Positions 16,031 through 25,756 are shown, numbered from the stretch's first letter. The stretch is DNA of 64,000 bases from an uncultured Ignavibacteria bacterium (GCA_937873695.1 CALMYL010000021.1:124001-188000), one strand, 5' to 3'. Notes: generated by a model not told the origin, from the sequence alone. A program made the numbers and translations.

Positions 16031-18601
16031 TTACAGCTTTAAAAAAGTCATGACAAGTCTGAAATAATCAAACACAAACCTGGTAGTGTTGAGATAAAAA
16101 ATTGTTCCTCCCAGAATAAGAACAACAGAAAGAACCCCGTATGCATAAACCTTGACAAAAAACGTATCAAAGAGGAGGTAAGTACCTTTCAGGATCCTGT
16201 ACAAAGATATCAGGTAAAGAAATCCTGCAACCGCAAGGCCTATGATAACAAAATCTGTGTTAGCCTGCAGTATCCTGATGTAGAACGTACCAATTGCCAG
16301 AAGCAGTATTGTTGGGAGGAGCCCCCATACTGTAATGGTGTAAATATTATTAAAGCCTACCCTGTATTTGATAGTAAGCGAGAACAGCCAGATTACAACC
16401 GTTATGAAAAAGATCTTTATAAACGAAATTGCGGCAAGCGCGCCCACAAGCTTCACCGGATTGGAAATGAACTGATCGGCATAGATCTTCACTATATCAT
16501 TTGATAAAACAACCGAAAGCATAATATCCAGAAGCTGTGAATCCTTCCAGAAATACAATAAATTTGCAAAGAAAAGTCCGCTTCCGATCGAGATAATTAT
16601 TGCCAGCAAAACATTATGAAAAGTGGGGATAAGATTCTGTTCTCTTACATCGGTATAAAATATAAATGGCCTGAATATTGCTCTCCACACATTTTCTCGG
16701 AACCTTCTTACACTGTTTGCAAGGTAAATGAACAGAATAAAGCAGATTAGGCCGGTAAATACAAAGGCCAGCGGTGCTTCTCTGGAAAACGTGCCAATAT
16801 TAAGATTAGGTATATCTTCATCCAGGAATTCTTTTCTTAAAATTATCGCAGGCGGTCTTTGTTCGCGGAACAATGTATATAGACCGCTTGTACGCATATA
16901 CTGGTTTGTCTGATCAGGATATTTCAGGTTTGGCACATCTGAATTCCAGTCAGTGAATGACTGAAAGAAGCCGCCCATAAGAGGCGAAGCCTTGCTAACC
17001 TTGATGAAATCAACAATGAATTTTGACTGTGATTCCAGTGAAGATGGGTCACTGTACCCCGAAGTATTTGAAGGATTAATTATCTTGCCGTAATTGGAAA
17101 TAAAAAGCTTATCCTTTTTCAGCTTCATATCAGGAGCTGCATTTTTCAGCAGGCTAAGATCGTTATCGTAAAAATTAATGCCCACAATATCAACAAGGTC
17201 TCTGCACTTATCTTCGTAATAGCTGCGTGTTGAATAGTAAAGAAGCCTGTTATCCAGATTTCTTGCTGCTGCGACCATACGTTTTACATAGGTTTGACCT
17301 GCTGTCCCCGTTACATCAAAATCATTTCCAAGGCCAAAGGCAAAAATGCATGGGTTATTCTTATGAGAGAGTATAACTTCGTTCAGCTGATTTTCTGCCA
17401 GCTGAAGAAAATTTTCGGATTCAAGTATTGAAGATGGAACTGTATATACAGGAATCTCTTCCATCACAAGCAGGCCATATTTATTGCACACATCTATTAA
17501 ATAAGAACCGGCAGGCCTGCCGTATATTTTGATGATATTACATCCAAGAGATTTTATAAGTTTAATATCTCTTTCAATATCGCTGTAATTTGCGCATATG
17601 CCTGAGGCGCCGAATTCTTCAATGTAATTAATTCCTTTAAACTTGAACTCATTGTTGTTCAGCACCAGGCTGCCCTGTTTGCGAACAAGCTCATATAAAC
17701 CAAAATCAGAACTGTATACATCAACAACCTGCTCGCCTTGTGTAATTGTGACCCGCAGTTTGTACAGGTAAGGATATTCAGGTGACCAGTAAACCGGACC
17801 GTTGAGCTCAAACTTATTGACTGCCTGGATAGTTGAATTTGATGAAACGGAAAACTGAACAGCATCGCTGGAAGCTTTTACAGTACCCGAGCTGTCAAGA
17901 AGTTCTGTTTTTACTGAAAATTTCCTGTCACTTCCCAGGAACCTGTCTATATCGGTTGCGCTTATGGTAACTGTATTCCGGATATCTGCATTAAAATTGA
18001 TATCAATTTCGGACTGGAGATTTGAATTTTTTATATAGACTTTTGGCACGGCAACAATATAAATATCCCGGTATATGCCGCCATAGTTCTTTGGATAGTT
18101 TGCGGTGTTCTTTAAGGGAATGGTCCTTGAAGCATCAAGAGCGTTATCTATTTTTATTTCAATAATATTGCCTGACTCTTTGATAAGACCTTCAGCAATT
18201 GAGGCCGAAAAAGGAGTGAAACCTCCTTCGTGTTTAACAATGAAACTGCCGTTGATCTTGATCTCAGCCTGATAATTGATGCCGTCACAATATATAATGA
18301 AATTCCAGTCATTGGGTGATTCAAGCCCGGTACTGAACATCCTTGAAACAGTAACCTTGCCTTTGAAATCATAGCAAAAGGGAACAGATATCTGAGAAGC
18401 GCTATTGTACTGCGATGAGAAATCCCATTGACCGTTGAGGTTAATAAGCTTTCTATAATCGTTTTGCAGAGTTTGCTGAAATGTCAGCGGAATATCGGTT
18501 GAGTTGCGGCTTATAAGCCTGTTTTGAGAGAACAAATCAGCACATAATATCAGGCTTAGCCATACAAATATCTTTAAATAACGAGCCGCTATCTTTATCA
18601 A
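16031..18601 (-). CDS. Catalytically degenerate GH2-like protein fused to a polytopic membrane domain
   Basis: The protein has 856 residues. After a signal peptide (about 1-25) come the three regions of a GH2 glycosidase: sugar-binding jelly roll, Ig-like domain and TIM barrel (about 320-600). Both catalytic glutamates are replaced: the acid/base site reads GLGND (Asp427 in place of Glu) and the nucleophile site reads FISNYG (Asn503 in place of Glu). From about residue 608 to the end there are six or seven membrane helices resembling a Yip1-type domain. The barrel would lie on the outer face of the inner membrane. Enzyme activity is unlikely; a sugar-sensing or scaffolding role is inferred. 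The gene stands alone with its own putative operator. Confidence 0.75.
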   Translation of the reverse strand: MIKIAARYLKIFVWLSLILCADLFSQNRLISRNSTDIPLTFQQTLQNDYRKLINLNGQWDFSSQYNSASQISVPFCYDFKGKVTVSRMFSTGLESPNDWNFIIYCDGINYQAEIKINGSFIVKHEGGFTPFSASIAEGLIKESGNIIEIKIDNALDASRTIPLKNTANYPKNYGGIYRDIYIVAVPKVYIKNSNLQSEIDINFNADIRNTVTISATDIDRFLGSDRKFSVKTELLDSSGTVKASSDAVQFSVSSNSTIQAVNKFELNGPVYWSPEYPYLYKLRVTITQGEQVVDVYSSDFGLYELVRKQGSLVLNNNEFKFKGINYIEEFGASGICANYSDIERDIKLIKSLGCNIIKIYGRPAGSYLIDVCNKYGLLVMEEIPVYTVPSSILESENFLQLAENQLNEVILSHKNNPCIFAFGLGNDFDVTGTAGQTYVKRMVAAARNLDNRLLYYSTRSYYEDKCRDLVDIVGINFYDNDLSLLKNAAPDMKLKKDKLFISNYGKIINPSNTSGYSDPSSLESQSKFIVDFIKVSKASPLMGGFFQSFTDWNSDVPNLKYPDQTNQYMRTSGLYTLFREQRPPAIILRKEFLDEDIPNLNIGTFSREAPLAFVFTGLICFILFIYLANSVRRFRENVWRAIFRPFIFYTDVREQNLIPTFHNVLLAIIISIGSGLFFANLLYFWKDSQLLDIMLSVVLSNDIVKIYADQFISNPVKLVGALAAISFIKIFFITVVIWLFSLTIKYRVGFNNIYTITVWGLLPTILLLAIGTFYIRILQANTDFVIIGLAVAGFLYLISLYRILKGTYLLFDTFFVKVYAYGVLSVVLILGGTIFYLNTTRFVFDYFRLVMTFLKL

Positions 18602-18643
18602 TTGGAAAATCGCTAAAATTTGGGGAAAATTTTCAGAAATATT

Positions 18644-18674
18644 ACTCCTATGGAGTCATTTCACTGCAAATATA
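18644..18674 (-). promoter_or_regulatory. Candidate promoter and palindromic operator of the GH2-membrane fusion gene
   Basis: On the minus strand a TATATTTG box (18667-18674, TAnnTTTG type) is followed by the 13-bp palindrome ACTCCATAGGAGT at 18644-18656, which would lie at the transcription start or just after it, about 43 bp before the ATG. A repressor or other dimeric regulator could bind there. No matching regulator was identified in the window. Confidence 0.35.
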
Positions 18675-18734
18675 TTAATAATAGAGAGCAAAATAAAGGG
18701 ATTACCAGGTAAATCCGGGCAAATCTGGAAAGCA

Positions 18735-19136
18735 CTATAAGAACTTATTTCTTTCCTTGGGCGTTGGCACTCTGCAAGTGGATTTTTTTCCAAACCATTT
18801 GTACCTATACTTCGCGACTATATCATAAACAATATTCCTTATAAATGGAGGGATAAGAAGCAGAGGATAAAGAAGGTTGTACGGAAAGCCAAGCATTCCT
18901 GCGACTTTTAAAGCTGCAGTAGATTTTTTGTAATATGCGTTTCCGTCAATAAGTATAAATGATTCAATGTTCTCATGATCAATATTCAATTCTTTCTGCA
19001 GCCTTACGCCAATATCAGATTGCAGCGCGACAAAACGAAAGATATCCTTCTTATCGCGGGTAATAAAAAAATTGACGGAGCCGTTGCATATGTTGCACAC
19101 TCCGTCAAATAAAATTATTTTGTGATCGCTGCTCAA
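18735..19136 (-). CDS. DCC-family (DUF393) thiol-disulfide oxidoreductase-like protein
   Basis: This 133-residue protein starts with the family signature LFDGVCNICNGSVNFFI, including the DxxCxxC motif (Asp11, Cys14, Cys17) that gives the DCC family its name. The rest fits the family length: FVALQSDIG, then a hydrophobic segment LLYPLLLIPPFIRNIVYD and YRYKWFGKK. A redox role is inferred from the CxxC motif; substrates are unknown. It is followed (downstream on the same strand) by the GH2 fusion gene 134 bp away and preceded by a GNAT gene. Confidence 0.88.
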   Translation of the reverse strand: MSSDHKIILFDGVCNICNGSVNFFITRDKKDIFRFVALQSDIGVRLQKELNIDHENIESFILIDGNAYYKKSTAALKVAGMLGFPYNLLYPLLLIPPFIRNIVYDIVAKYRYKWFGKKSTCRVPTPKERNKFL

Positions 19137-19192
19137 TAAATTCTAAAATTGCTTTGGTTGGAAATAATTCAGCGGGTATTAACCGCAATAGA

Positions 19193-19672
19193 CTAAAGAG
19201 TGAGCCTGTAATATTCCCAGTTCGAAAGCGGTGTTGCGCCAATTTTATTATAGAAAGCGATTGCGTCAATATTCCAGTCAAGTACAGCCCATTCAACTCT
19301 TCCGCAGCCCATATCATTTGCTATTTCAATCAGTCTATCGAAAAATAACTTGCCAATACCGGTATTGCGCCTGCTTTGAGTAATGAAAATATCTTCCAGG
19401 AACAATGTTTTCTTCGCAAGGAAAGATGAGTATGATTCAAAATAAATTGCATAACCAAGTATTTCTTTGCCTTCTTTGGCTACCAGCATATTAATAAGTC
19501 TTTTTTTGCCGAATGTATCCTTGAATAACCTTCTCACAGCAATATCATCCGGGCCTTCAAGTTTTTCAAATGCTGCCAGTTCTTTTACCAAATCAATGAT
19601 CTTATCGAAATCGCCCTTTTTTGCTTTTTTTATTTTAATTTTTGGTTCTTTTTCTCTTTTAGTTTTAGCCAT
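19193..19672 (-). CDS. GNAT-family N-acetyltransferase
   Basis: This is a single GNAT domain of 159 residues preceded by a very basic N-terminus (MAKTKREKEPKIKIKKAKKG). Acetyl-CoA binding is shown by the segment LEDIFITQSRRNTGIGKLF with the Q/RxxGxG/A loop. The end, RVEWAVLDWNIDAIAFYNKI, is close to the diamine (spermidine/spermine) acetyltransferase subgroup. The acceptor is not known. A TAnnTTTG box lies 23 bp upstream and a SD-like AGGAG precedes the ATG. Confidence 0.87.
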   Translation of the reverse strand: MAKTKREKEPKIKIKKAKKGDFDKIIDLVKELAAFEKLEGPDDIAVRRLFKDTFGKKRLINMLVAKEGKEILGYAIYFESYSSFLAKKTLFLEDIFITQSRRNTGIGKLFFDRLIEIANDMGCGRVEWAVLDWNIDAIAFYNKIGATPLSNWEYYRLTL

Positions 19673-19694
19673 AAAATATTAGTCTCCTGTAATA

Positions 19695-19702
19695 CAAAAT
19701 TA
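19695..19702 (-). promoter_or_regulatory. Candidate -7 box for the GNAT gene
   Basis: The minus strand reads TAATTTTG followed by TATTAC, a TAnnTTTG match 23 bp before the ATG. No clear -33 TTTG was seen. Confidence 0.35.
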
Positions 19703-19766
19703 TTTACTTATTTTTTAATTTGATATTCATTAATATTACTCAATATTAAAGTAAAATTTCTGAAAA

Positions 19767-21398
19767 ATGAAGTATTTTATTGTATTTTTGATGCTTTTTT
19801 CATGCAGTGCAGCCGTTTATTCACAATACGGAAATTCTGAAGCTGAAGCCAGAGTTCCGGTAACTTTTCCTTCAAAAGGCACTTTTGAAGGTGACTATAC
19901 CAGCGCGATTTTTATGAATAAAAATCTTTCCGTTAACACAGCTCCGCAGAATGAACCATCTATAAGGATAAGCAGAGTAAACCCGAATTACGTTGTAGCT
20001 GCCTGGCGTGATTTCAGGCTTGGATACATTGAACCTGCAATTGTAAGAAGGATCGGCTATACCTATTCCACTGACGGGGGTTCAACATGGGCACCATCTC
20101 AGCTTCTCCCTGACCCAAATCCAGATCACACATCTCAGAGTGACCCGGTGATAACAACAGACTCACAGGGAAGTTTTTACATATCCAGTACTTCCAGGAA
20201 GCCTGTTACAGGCTACAACCGTGATATGCTTCTTTACAAATCGACCAACAACGGACAGACATTTTTTCTGCATTCAATCGCAGTGCCGGGTTCAGGCGGA
20301 GCGGGCGAAGATAAAGAGTGGATTTTCTGCGATCCTGTTATGACCAATACAACATATGATAATATTTTTATATCATGGACAAGTTTCGGTCCGCAGCCCG
20401 GAATTAAATTCCGTAAATCTACCAATGGAGGATTGAATTGGTCATCAACCGTAAATATTGGCGATAATACTTCCGGTCAGGGATCTAACATTTGTTCAGG
20501 TACAGGCAATCAGATTTATGTTGTCTGGGATGCCGGCGGAATCAGGTTTGATAAGTCTACAAACGGCGGTACAAGTTTTGGATCAGATTACCAGTTAAGC
20601 AATGTTTCAACAACAAACGGTTTTCCTTTTATATGCTGTGATTATTCAAACAACTCAACCAGAGGAAATGTGTATGTTATTTGGGATGATATGCGCGGAG
20701 GTAATTCTGATGTCTGGTTCCAGCGCTCAACCAACGGCGGCGCAAACTGGCTTGCTTCGCCGGTTAGGGTAAATGATGTAACAACCAATAACCAGTACTG
20801 GCCGGTCATACAATGTGATAATAACGGCATTCTTTACGCAATGTATTATGATACAAGGGCTGGTGCTTCCATGGTAAACACATATGTTGCTTACTCAACT
20901 GATGCGGGAACAACGTGGTCTAACCAATTGATGAGTGATTCTTCGTTCACCGCTACGCCGGTAGGCGGCACCAGCGGTGATGTGAGATATGGTGATTACA
21001 TACAAATAGATGCATACAACGGCAAAGTAATTCCTGTGTGGACAGATGACAGGAAAGGTACGCCAAATCAGGAGATCTATACGGCAAATCTTTCAGGATT
21101 GCTGCCGGTGAATCCGCTGAGCACTGAAGTGCCGCGAAGTTTTGCATTATATCAGAACTATCCGAATCCATTTAATCCGGTTACCAGGATAAATTTTGAT
21201 ATTCCTGTTTCTTCGTTTGTCAGTCTGAAACTTTTTGATATACTTGGCAGGGAAGTAAAAATACTTGTGGCTCAGAACCTGAATGCCGGGAAGTTCTATA
21301 CTGAAGTTGATGGTTCAGCCTTATCAGGGGGTGTATATTTTTATAAACTGGAAGCAGGCAATTTCACTGAAAGTAAAAAGCTGGTTCTGATCAAGTAA
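19767..21398 (+). CDS. Secreted Asp-box (BNR/sialidase-like) repeat protein with T9SS sorting tail
   Basis: The 543-residue protein has a signal peptide (MKYFIVFLMLFSCSAAVYSQ) and a predicted beta-propeller marked by at least five Asp-box motifs (STDGGSTW, STNGGLNW, STNGGTSF, STNGGANW, STDAGTTW). The last 85 residues or so are a type A T9SS sorting domain: YQNYPNPFNPVTRINFDIP, a GREV turn and the end KKLVLIK. It is therefore exported and anchored or released at the cell surface. Asp boxes occur in sialidases but also in many non-enzymes; no FRIP motif or catalytic set was seen, so a substrate is not claimed. Confidence 0.85.
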   Translation: MKYFIVFLMLFSCSAAVYSQYGNSEAEARVPVTFPSKGTFEGDYTSAIFMNKNLSVNTAPQNEPSIRISRVNPNYVVAAWRDFRLGYIEPAIVRRIGYTYSTDGGSTWAPSQLLPDPNPDHTSQSDPVITTDSQGSFYISSTSRKPVTGYNRDMLLYKSTNNGQTFFLHSIAVPGSGGAGEDKEWIFCDPVMTNTTYDNIFISWTSFGPQPGIKFRKSTNGGLNWSSTVNIGDNTSGQGSNICSGTGNQIYVVWDAGGIRFDKSTNGGTSFGSDYQLSNVSTTNGFPFICCDYSNNSTRGNVYVIWDDMRGGNSDVWFQRSTNGGANWLASPVRVNDVTTNNQYWPVIQCDNNGILYAMYYDTRAGASMVNTYVAYSTDAGTTWSNQLMSDSSFTATPVGGTSGDVRYGDYIQIDAYNGKVIPVWTDDRKGTPNQEIYTANLSGLLPVNPLSTEVPRSFALYQNYPNPFNPVTRINFDIPVSSFVSLKLFDILGREVKILVAQNLNAGKFYTEVDGSALSGGVYFYKLEAGNFTESKKLVLIK

Positions 21399-21420
21399 TA
21401 TATAAATTTGTGTTTTTTAT

Positions 21421-21455
21421 AAAGCAACCCCATTCACAGGGGTTGCTTTTTTTTT
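21421..21455 (+). terminator. Rho-independent terminator
   Basis: AAGCAACCCC and GGGGTTGCTT form a 10-bp stem with a 7-nt loop, followed by a long T run. It lies 23 bp after the Asp-box gene, so the GH81 gene downstream has its own promoter. Confidence 0.9.
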
Positions 21456-21507
21456 CAGATATAGTCATATTACATGCTTATTAAGCAATTTTCCGGAGGA
21501 TGGCACA

Positions 21508-24186
21508 TTGAAATTTTTACAGATTGTCTTGTTTGTTTCAGTTTTGGTTCTTAATAGTTATTCGCAGTGGAATTATGGTTCACCTTTTTCAACTGTCCAG
21601 CAGCAGTCTACGTGGCAGCAGGTTGTAAGCAAAGTACCCATAACAGGCAATACTATATTAGATAGTTTAACTGCACCTTACCCAACCAACGCCTGGTTTA
21701 ATTTATTTTTTCTATACGGAACAGCGTACCCGAATCCCCAGGGGACAATAGGACAGAATTTCACATGGGTAAATCCGTATAACATAGGCTCCGGTTATAA
21801 TTATATAGGATATTCAAATCCGCGTGCTTTGCTGGGCATAAATTATAAACCGTTTGCGGTAACAACTACCGGCGGCAGCTTCCCAACGGTTAACTGGGAT
21901 AACGGCGCTTATATGTACTTCGGAACAACGAATCCGGCAAATTTTACACCTATAATACGTAATGACTACACTGATCTCTCTGTGACAGTTAAGTTCTATA
22001 ACACAACCAACACAAATAATTATTATTACGCACCAATTGTCCGGGGAATGCCTTATGTAACAATGTTCTATAATAACGTTACGCCGGCCGTGTATTTTCC
22101 GTCGCCTGCAGTATGGAAAGTTAATGACGTAATCGCAGGTGCCAATCAAACTTTTACCGGTACTGAGTTCAAAGTGCAGACGGTTGTAGGAGATCCTAAT
22201 TTATACAGGTCTCAAACCTGGATGCTTTTCAGTTCACAATCAATTACGCTTCAGTTCAGCCAGGCGGCACAAACACTTGGCTTGATAGGAACTTCAAATT
22301 TTACCGGTTATATAAGAGCCGCGCATTTAACTTATGCCAATGACCCTAATGCCTCAGATACGACAAGCCGCAAATCACTGCTTCGTTCATATGCAAAATT
22401 TGTACCTTTGAGAGGTGAAGTCGGCGCATCAATTCCTAACGGAAGCAGTACTGCCACGTTAAACTTCAATTACACACGTTATAATGAAGGTTCTCTATTG
22501 GGTGATTCATTATTAATGATGGCTTTGCCGCATCATGTTGATATTTTGCCCGGAGGAAGCACAACAAACATACTGAAGTACCAGGTTTTGAAAGGTACAA
22601 TGAGCGAAGTTAAAACAAAAACATGGAGCATGACAGAACAGCTTCCGGGCTATTCATGGAGCCCGCGTTCCGGCGGACTTGCCAATGTTCCGTTGCAGTG
22701 GTGCGATACACTGAAATACTATGTAAACGGAGATCTTGTAAATTTTAACAGGCAGTATCAATGGATGGATATATACAGTGCAGCTAAATCATTGGCCAAG
22801 CTGGGCAGAATTATTGAAATAGCAGATGAACTCTATGAAAGAGATCAGACAAGATATGCCGCAATGCAGCCGCTGGCTGCCACTATGCGTGATTCATTGC
22901 AGATATTTTTGGGCAAATGGCTAAACGGCAACAGCTCAATATTCTATAATGGTGTGCCGTATCAGAAGGATTCTTTACTGTATGATACAAAATTCAGAGG
23001 GATTATTTCAAGCCGCTCACATGACTCGCTTAACCTCAACAATGGAATCGATTTTGGCAGCGCACTGTATAATGATCATCATTTCCATTACGGCTATTTG
23101 CTTTACGCTGCAGCAGTTGTTGCAAAGAAAAATTCTTCGTGGTTTACGGCCAATAGTAATTACTACTCAAATCGCGTTGTTGATCTTGCCCGCGAAATAG
23201 CCAATCCAAGCAGAAGCGATAATTATTTTGCATTGCAGCGTTACAAAGACTGGTATGACGGTAACTCATGGGCAAACGGACTGGTACCTTATGGCGGCGG
23301 TAAGAACCAGGAAAGCTCCAGCGAAGCTGCCAATGCGTGGTATGGCTTGTATCTTTTCGGGCTGGCAATGAATAATGCGGCTCCCAATACTCAGTACAGC
23401 AATATGCTGAACCAGGGACAATTAATGCTTTCGCAGGAAGTAAGGGCAACACAGAAATATTATTATGCAAATCAAACCAACCCTGTTTACCCGGCAGTAT
23501 ATACTGATCAATTTAAAACCGTTACAAATCTTTACCAGGGCAGGATAGATGCGAGCACATTTTTCGGCTCGGTTAATTATTACGCCACGGGAATCCAGGT
23601 AATTCCTGTTACACCGGTGACAGAACAATTCTGGAGCAATATTGCATTTGCCAAACAGGTATATGATTACTCTCCAAATGGTCTGCGAAACACACCTTGT
23701 TTTGATTCGACAAATACAAACACAACAGTGTGGAACTGGACCACTATAAATGTGGGAATTCAGGCAACGGCTTACCCGCAAACTGCGCTGAATTTCTGGA
23801 AATTTTACGGGCATACAAACACAAATTTTGATAACGGTTCAAGCCAGTCAAATGTTATGTACTGGATCTTAACAAGAAATCACAACACTATTGGCGTGAG
23901 TCCAATTTCAAATGAAATTCCCGGGGAGTTCAGGCTGTATCAGTGTTATCCCAATCCATTTAACCCTGGTACTGCCATTAAGTTTGATATCTCCAAAACA
24001 TCTAATGTAAAATTAGTTGTTTATGATGCACTTGGCAGACAGGTTGAAGAGCTTGTAAATGGCGAGCTGAAAGCGGGCTCTTACAAAGCAGAATGGAATG
24101 CTTCTCAGTTCAGCAGCGGTGTGTACTTCTATAGTTTAATTTCAGGAGATTTTGTTCAAACCAAAAAAATGGTACTAGTAAAATAA
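21508..24186 (+). CDS. GH81 endo-1,3-beta-glucanase with T9SS sorting tail
   Basis: The 892-residue protein has a signal peptide (about 1-19), then a GH81 domain to about residue 790. Family landmarks are PYPTNAWFNLFF near the N-terminus, NDHHFHYGYLLYAAAVV (Asp523) and GGGKNQESSSEAANAWYGL with Glu602 and Glu606; all catalytic positions are kept. GH81 enzymes cut internal beta-1,3-glucan bonds (laminarin, fungal or algal glucan). The C-terminal 80 residues are a T9SS tail (YQCYPNPFNPGTAIKFDIS). The start is TTG at 21508 with GGAGGA 7 nt upstream; no ATG fits. Confidence 0.93.
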   Translation: MKFLQIVLFVSVLVLNSYSQWNYGSPFSTVQQQSTWQQVVSKVPITGNTILDSLTAPYPTNAWFNLFFLYGTAYPNPQGTIGQNFTWVNPYNIGSGYNYIGYSNPRALLGINYKPFAVTTTGGSFPTVNWDNGAYMYFGTTNPANFTPIIRNDYTDLSVTVKFYNTTNTNNYYYAPIVRGMPYVTMFYNNVTPAVYFPSPAVWKVNDVIAGANQTFTGTEFKVQTVVGDPNLYRSQTWMLFSSQSITLQFSQAAQTLGLIGTSNFTGYIRAAHLTYANDPNASDTTSRKSLLRSYAKFVPLRGEVGASIPNGSSTATLNFNYTRYNEGSLLGDSLLMMALPHHVDILPGGSTTNILKYQVLKGTMSEVKTKTWSMTEQLPGYSWSPRSGGLANVPLQWCDTLKYYVNGDLVNFNRQYQWMDIYSAAKSLAKLGRIIEIADELYERDQTRYAAMQPLAATMRDSLQIFLGKWLNGNSSIFYNGVPYQKDSLLYDTKFRGIISSRSHDSLNLNNGIDFGSALYNDHHFHYGYLLYAAAVVAKKNSSWFTANSNYYSNRVVDLAREIANPSRSDNYFALQRYKDWYDGNSWANGLVPYGGGKNQESSSEAANAWYGLYLFGLAMNNAAPNTQYSNMLNQGQLMLSQEVRATQKYYYANQTNPVYPAVYTDQFKTVTNLYQGRIDASTFFGSVNYYATGIQVIPVTPVTEQFWSNIAFAKQVYDYSPNGLRNTPCFDSTNTNTTVWNWTTINVGIQATAYPQTALNFWKFYGHTNTNFDNGSSQSNVMYWILTRNHNTIGVSPISNEIPGEFRLYQCYPNPFNPGTAIKFDISKTSNVKLVVYDALGRQVEELVNGELKAGSYKAEWNASQFSSGVYFYSLISGDFVQTKKMVLVK

Positions 24187-24200
24187 TTCAGCTAAGTTAA

Positions 24201-24228
24201 CCCGGCAATTATGTATTGCCGGGCTTTT
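24201..24228 (+). terminator. Rho-independent terminator
   Basis: CCCGGCAAT and ATTGCCGGG form a 9-bp stem with a 5-nt loop, then CTTTTAA. It ends the GH81 transcript. The in-frame ATG at 24211 lies in its loop and is not used as the next gene's start. Confidence 0.8.
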
Positions 24229-24243
24229 AATTTCAAAACTATT

Positions 24244-25704
24244 ATGAAAATCATTTCCGGAGCTGCGTTTTTAATCTTAATTTGTACAGGTTCTTTATTT
24301 TCGCAGAACGATCCTTTTAAAACAGCCATTGATTCACTTTTCAGGGTGCATTACAGTGATACATCAGTTGGAGTATCTATTGGTGTTGTATATTATAATC
24401 CAAATACCAACGAATATTTGAGAAGGCTGTTTTATTATGGTGAAAAGAACAGGGCAACCCACGAAGCGCCTGACAGCAATACAGTTTACCAGATCGGCTC
24501 AGTAACAAAAACATTTACAGCGATGGTAATGGCACATATGTTAAGGTATAATATGTCCAGCCGGTGGGATCTTATCGAAAATTATCTTCCTGATACACTC
24601 AGAGTGCCGTATTGGGTAAATGGCAATGATACTACAAGAATAAACCTGCTGGAGCTGGTAACGCATTTTTCCGGATTGGTTGATGAACCTCCGGGGACAT
24701 CTTACCCGTATACTTTAAACAGAATGTTCCGGTATTTGGATACATGTAATTTAGTTACAAAGCCTGATTCCTTATGGACATACAGCAATTTGGGCTTTGC
24801 CACGCTTGCAACAGGATTAACAATGCATGCGGGGCGTGATTCAATTGAACAATTATTTCAGCAGTTTATAACGGATTCACTTGGAATGCCTGATACCAAA
24901 ATTACCCGGACACTTTCAATGATACTGCGTTCCGCAAAAGGATATGTGAAGAATAATTCAGGCGTATGGGTAGCCGCTGACAGCAACAAATCAACATGGC
25001 CGGCATTTGACGGAGCCGGAGCGATACGCTCCACAATTAAAGATATGACGCGCTACCTGGAATACCAGATGAAACTTCTCAACTCAAGTTTGAATCCGCT
25101 GCTTGACACAATGCATAAGCATATCAAAAGAATTAATCCCGGTCAGCCAACCCAAAGGTGGCAGGGTATGGCATGGGCATCCAACAGGCTGAATTTTCAG
25201 CTCAATAATCCCTGGATTCAGTTTAAAGATGGCGGGACTCCGGGATATAACAGTTTCATTACTTTCTATAATGATTCACTCACCGGTGTAAAAGGCGGGG
25301 TTGTGATCCTTTCAAATTCCGGAAGCTCGCAGACCTTTAATAATCCGGCATATATAGAAGCTTTATCGATGAATATATTGACTTACCTGCATACTGAACA
25401 TACAAGTATAGGGATTGAACCCATAAACAATATTATACCTAAAACATTTTCATTACGGCAGAATTATCCAAATCCGTTTAATCCAAAAACAGTTATAAAC
25501 TTTTCTGTTCCGCAGGCATCTAATGTAAAACTATCTGTTTTTGATGCCGCAGGCGGTGAAATTTCGGTTTTGATTAATTCAGAGCTTAAGGCAGGGGTTT
25601 ATGAAATTAACTGGAATGCTGAGAATCTCCCCAGTGGTGCATATTTCTGCAAACTCAGCTCAGGCAAGTATACCGAAACCATAAAAATGGTTCTGATTAA
25701 ATAA
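24244..25704 (+). CDS. Secreted class C beta-lactamase-type serine hydrolase with T9SS sorting tail
   Basis: From the ATG at 24244 it has 486 residues and a signal peptide ending LFSQ. The penicillin-binding/class C fold is shown by SVTK (Ser86, Lys89), YSNLGFATLA (YxN motif) and GGTPGYNSF in place of the KTG/HxG triad. The family covers esterases, D-aminopeptidases and beta-lactamases; the real substrate is unknown. The last 85 residues are a T9SS tail (RQNYPNPFNPKTVINFSVP) ending IKMVLIK, so it acts outside the cell, like the two genes before it. A longer start at 24211 is rejected because it overlaps the terminator. Confidence 0.88.
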   Translation: MKIISGAAFLILICTGSLFSQNDPFKTAIDSLFRVHYSDTSVGVSIGVVYYNPNTNEYLRRLFYYGEKNRATHEAPDSNTVYQIGSVTKTFTAMVMAHMLRYNMSSRWDLIENYLPDTLRVPYWVNGNDTTRINLLELVTHFSGLVDEPPGTSYPYTLNRMFRYLDTCNLVTKPDSLWTYSNLGFATLATGLTMHAGRDSIEQLFQQFITDSLGMPDTKITRTLSMILRSAKGYVKNNSGVWVAADSNKSTWPAFDGAGAIRSTIKDMTRYLEYQMKLLNSSLNPLLDTMHKHIKRINPGQPTQRWQGMAWASNRLNFQLNNPWIQFKDGGTPGYNSFITFYNDSLTGVKGGVVILSNSGSSQTFNNPAYIEALSMNILTYLHTEHTSIGIEPINNIIPKTFSLRQNYPNPFNPKTVINFSVPQASNVKLSVFDAAGGEISVLINSELKAGVYEINWNAENLPSGAYFCKLSSGKYTETIKMVLIK

Positions 25705-25724
25705 GTGCGCATGTTTTTAAGAAT

Positions 25725-25756
25725 GGGAATACAGTCAGGCTCCTTCCTGTGTTCCC
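25725..25756 (+). terminator. Hairpin after the serine hydrolase gene, weak terminator
   Basis: GGGAATACAG pairs with CTGTGTTCCC (one G-U pair) over a 12-nt loop. T-rich sequence (TTTTGAGGTTTTTTA) follows but does not directly abut the stem. Confidence 0.45.

Noticed and set aside
24211-24243. Upstream start for the serine hydrolase gene
   Set aside because: The ATG at 24211 is in the loop of the terminator of the GH81 gene, and the extra residues precede a good signal peptide at 24244.
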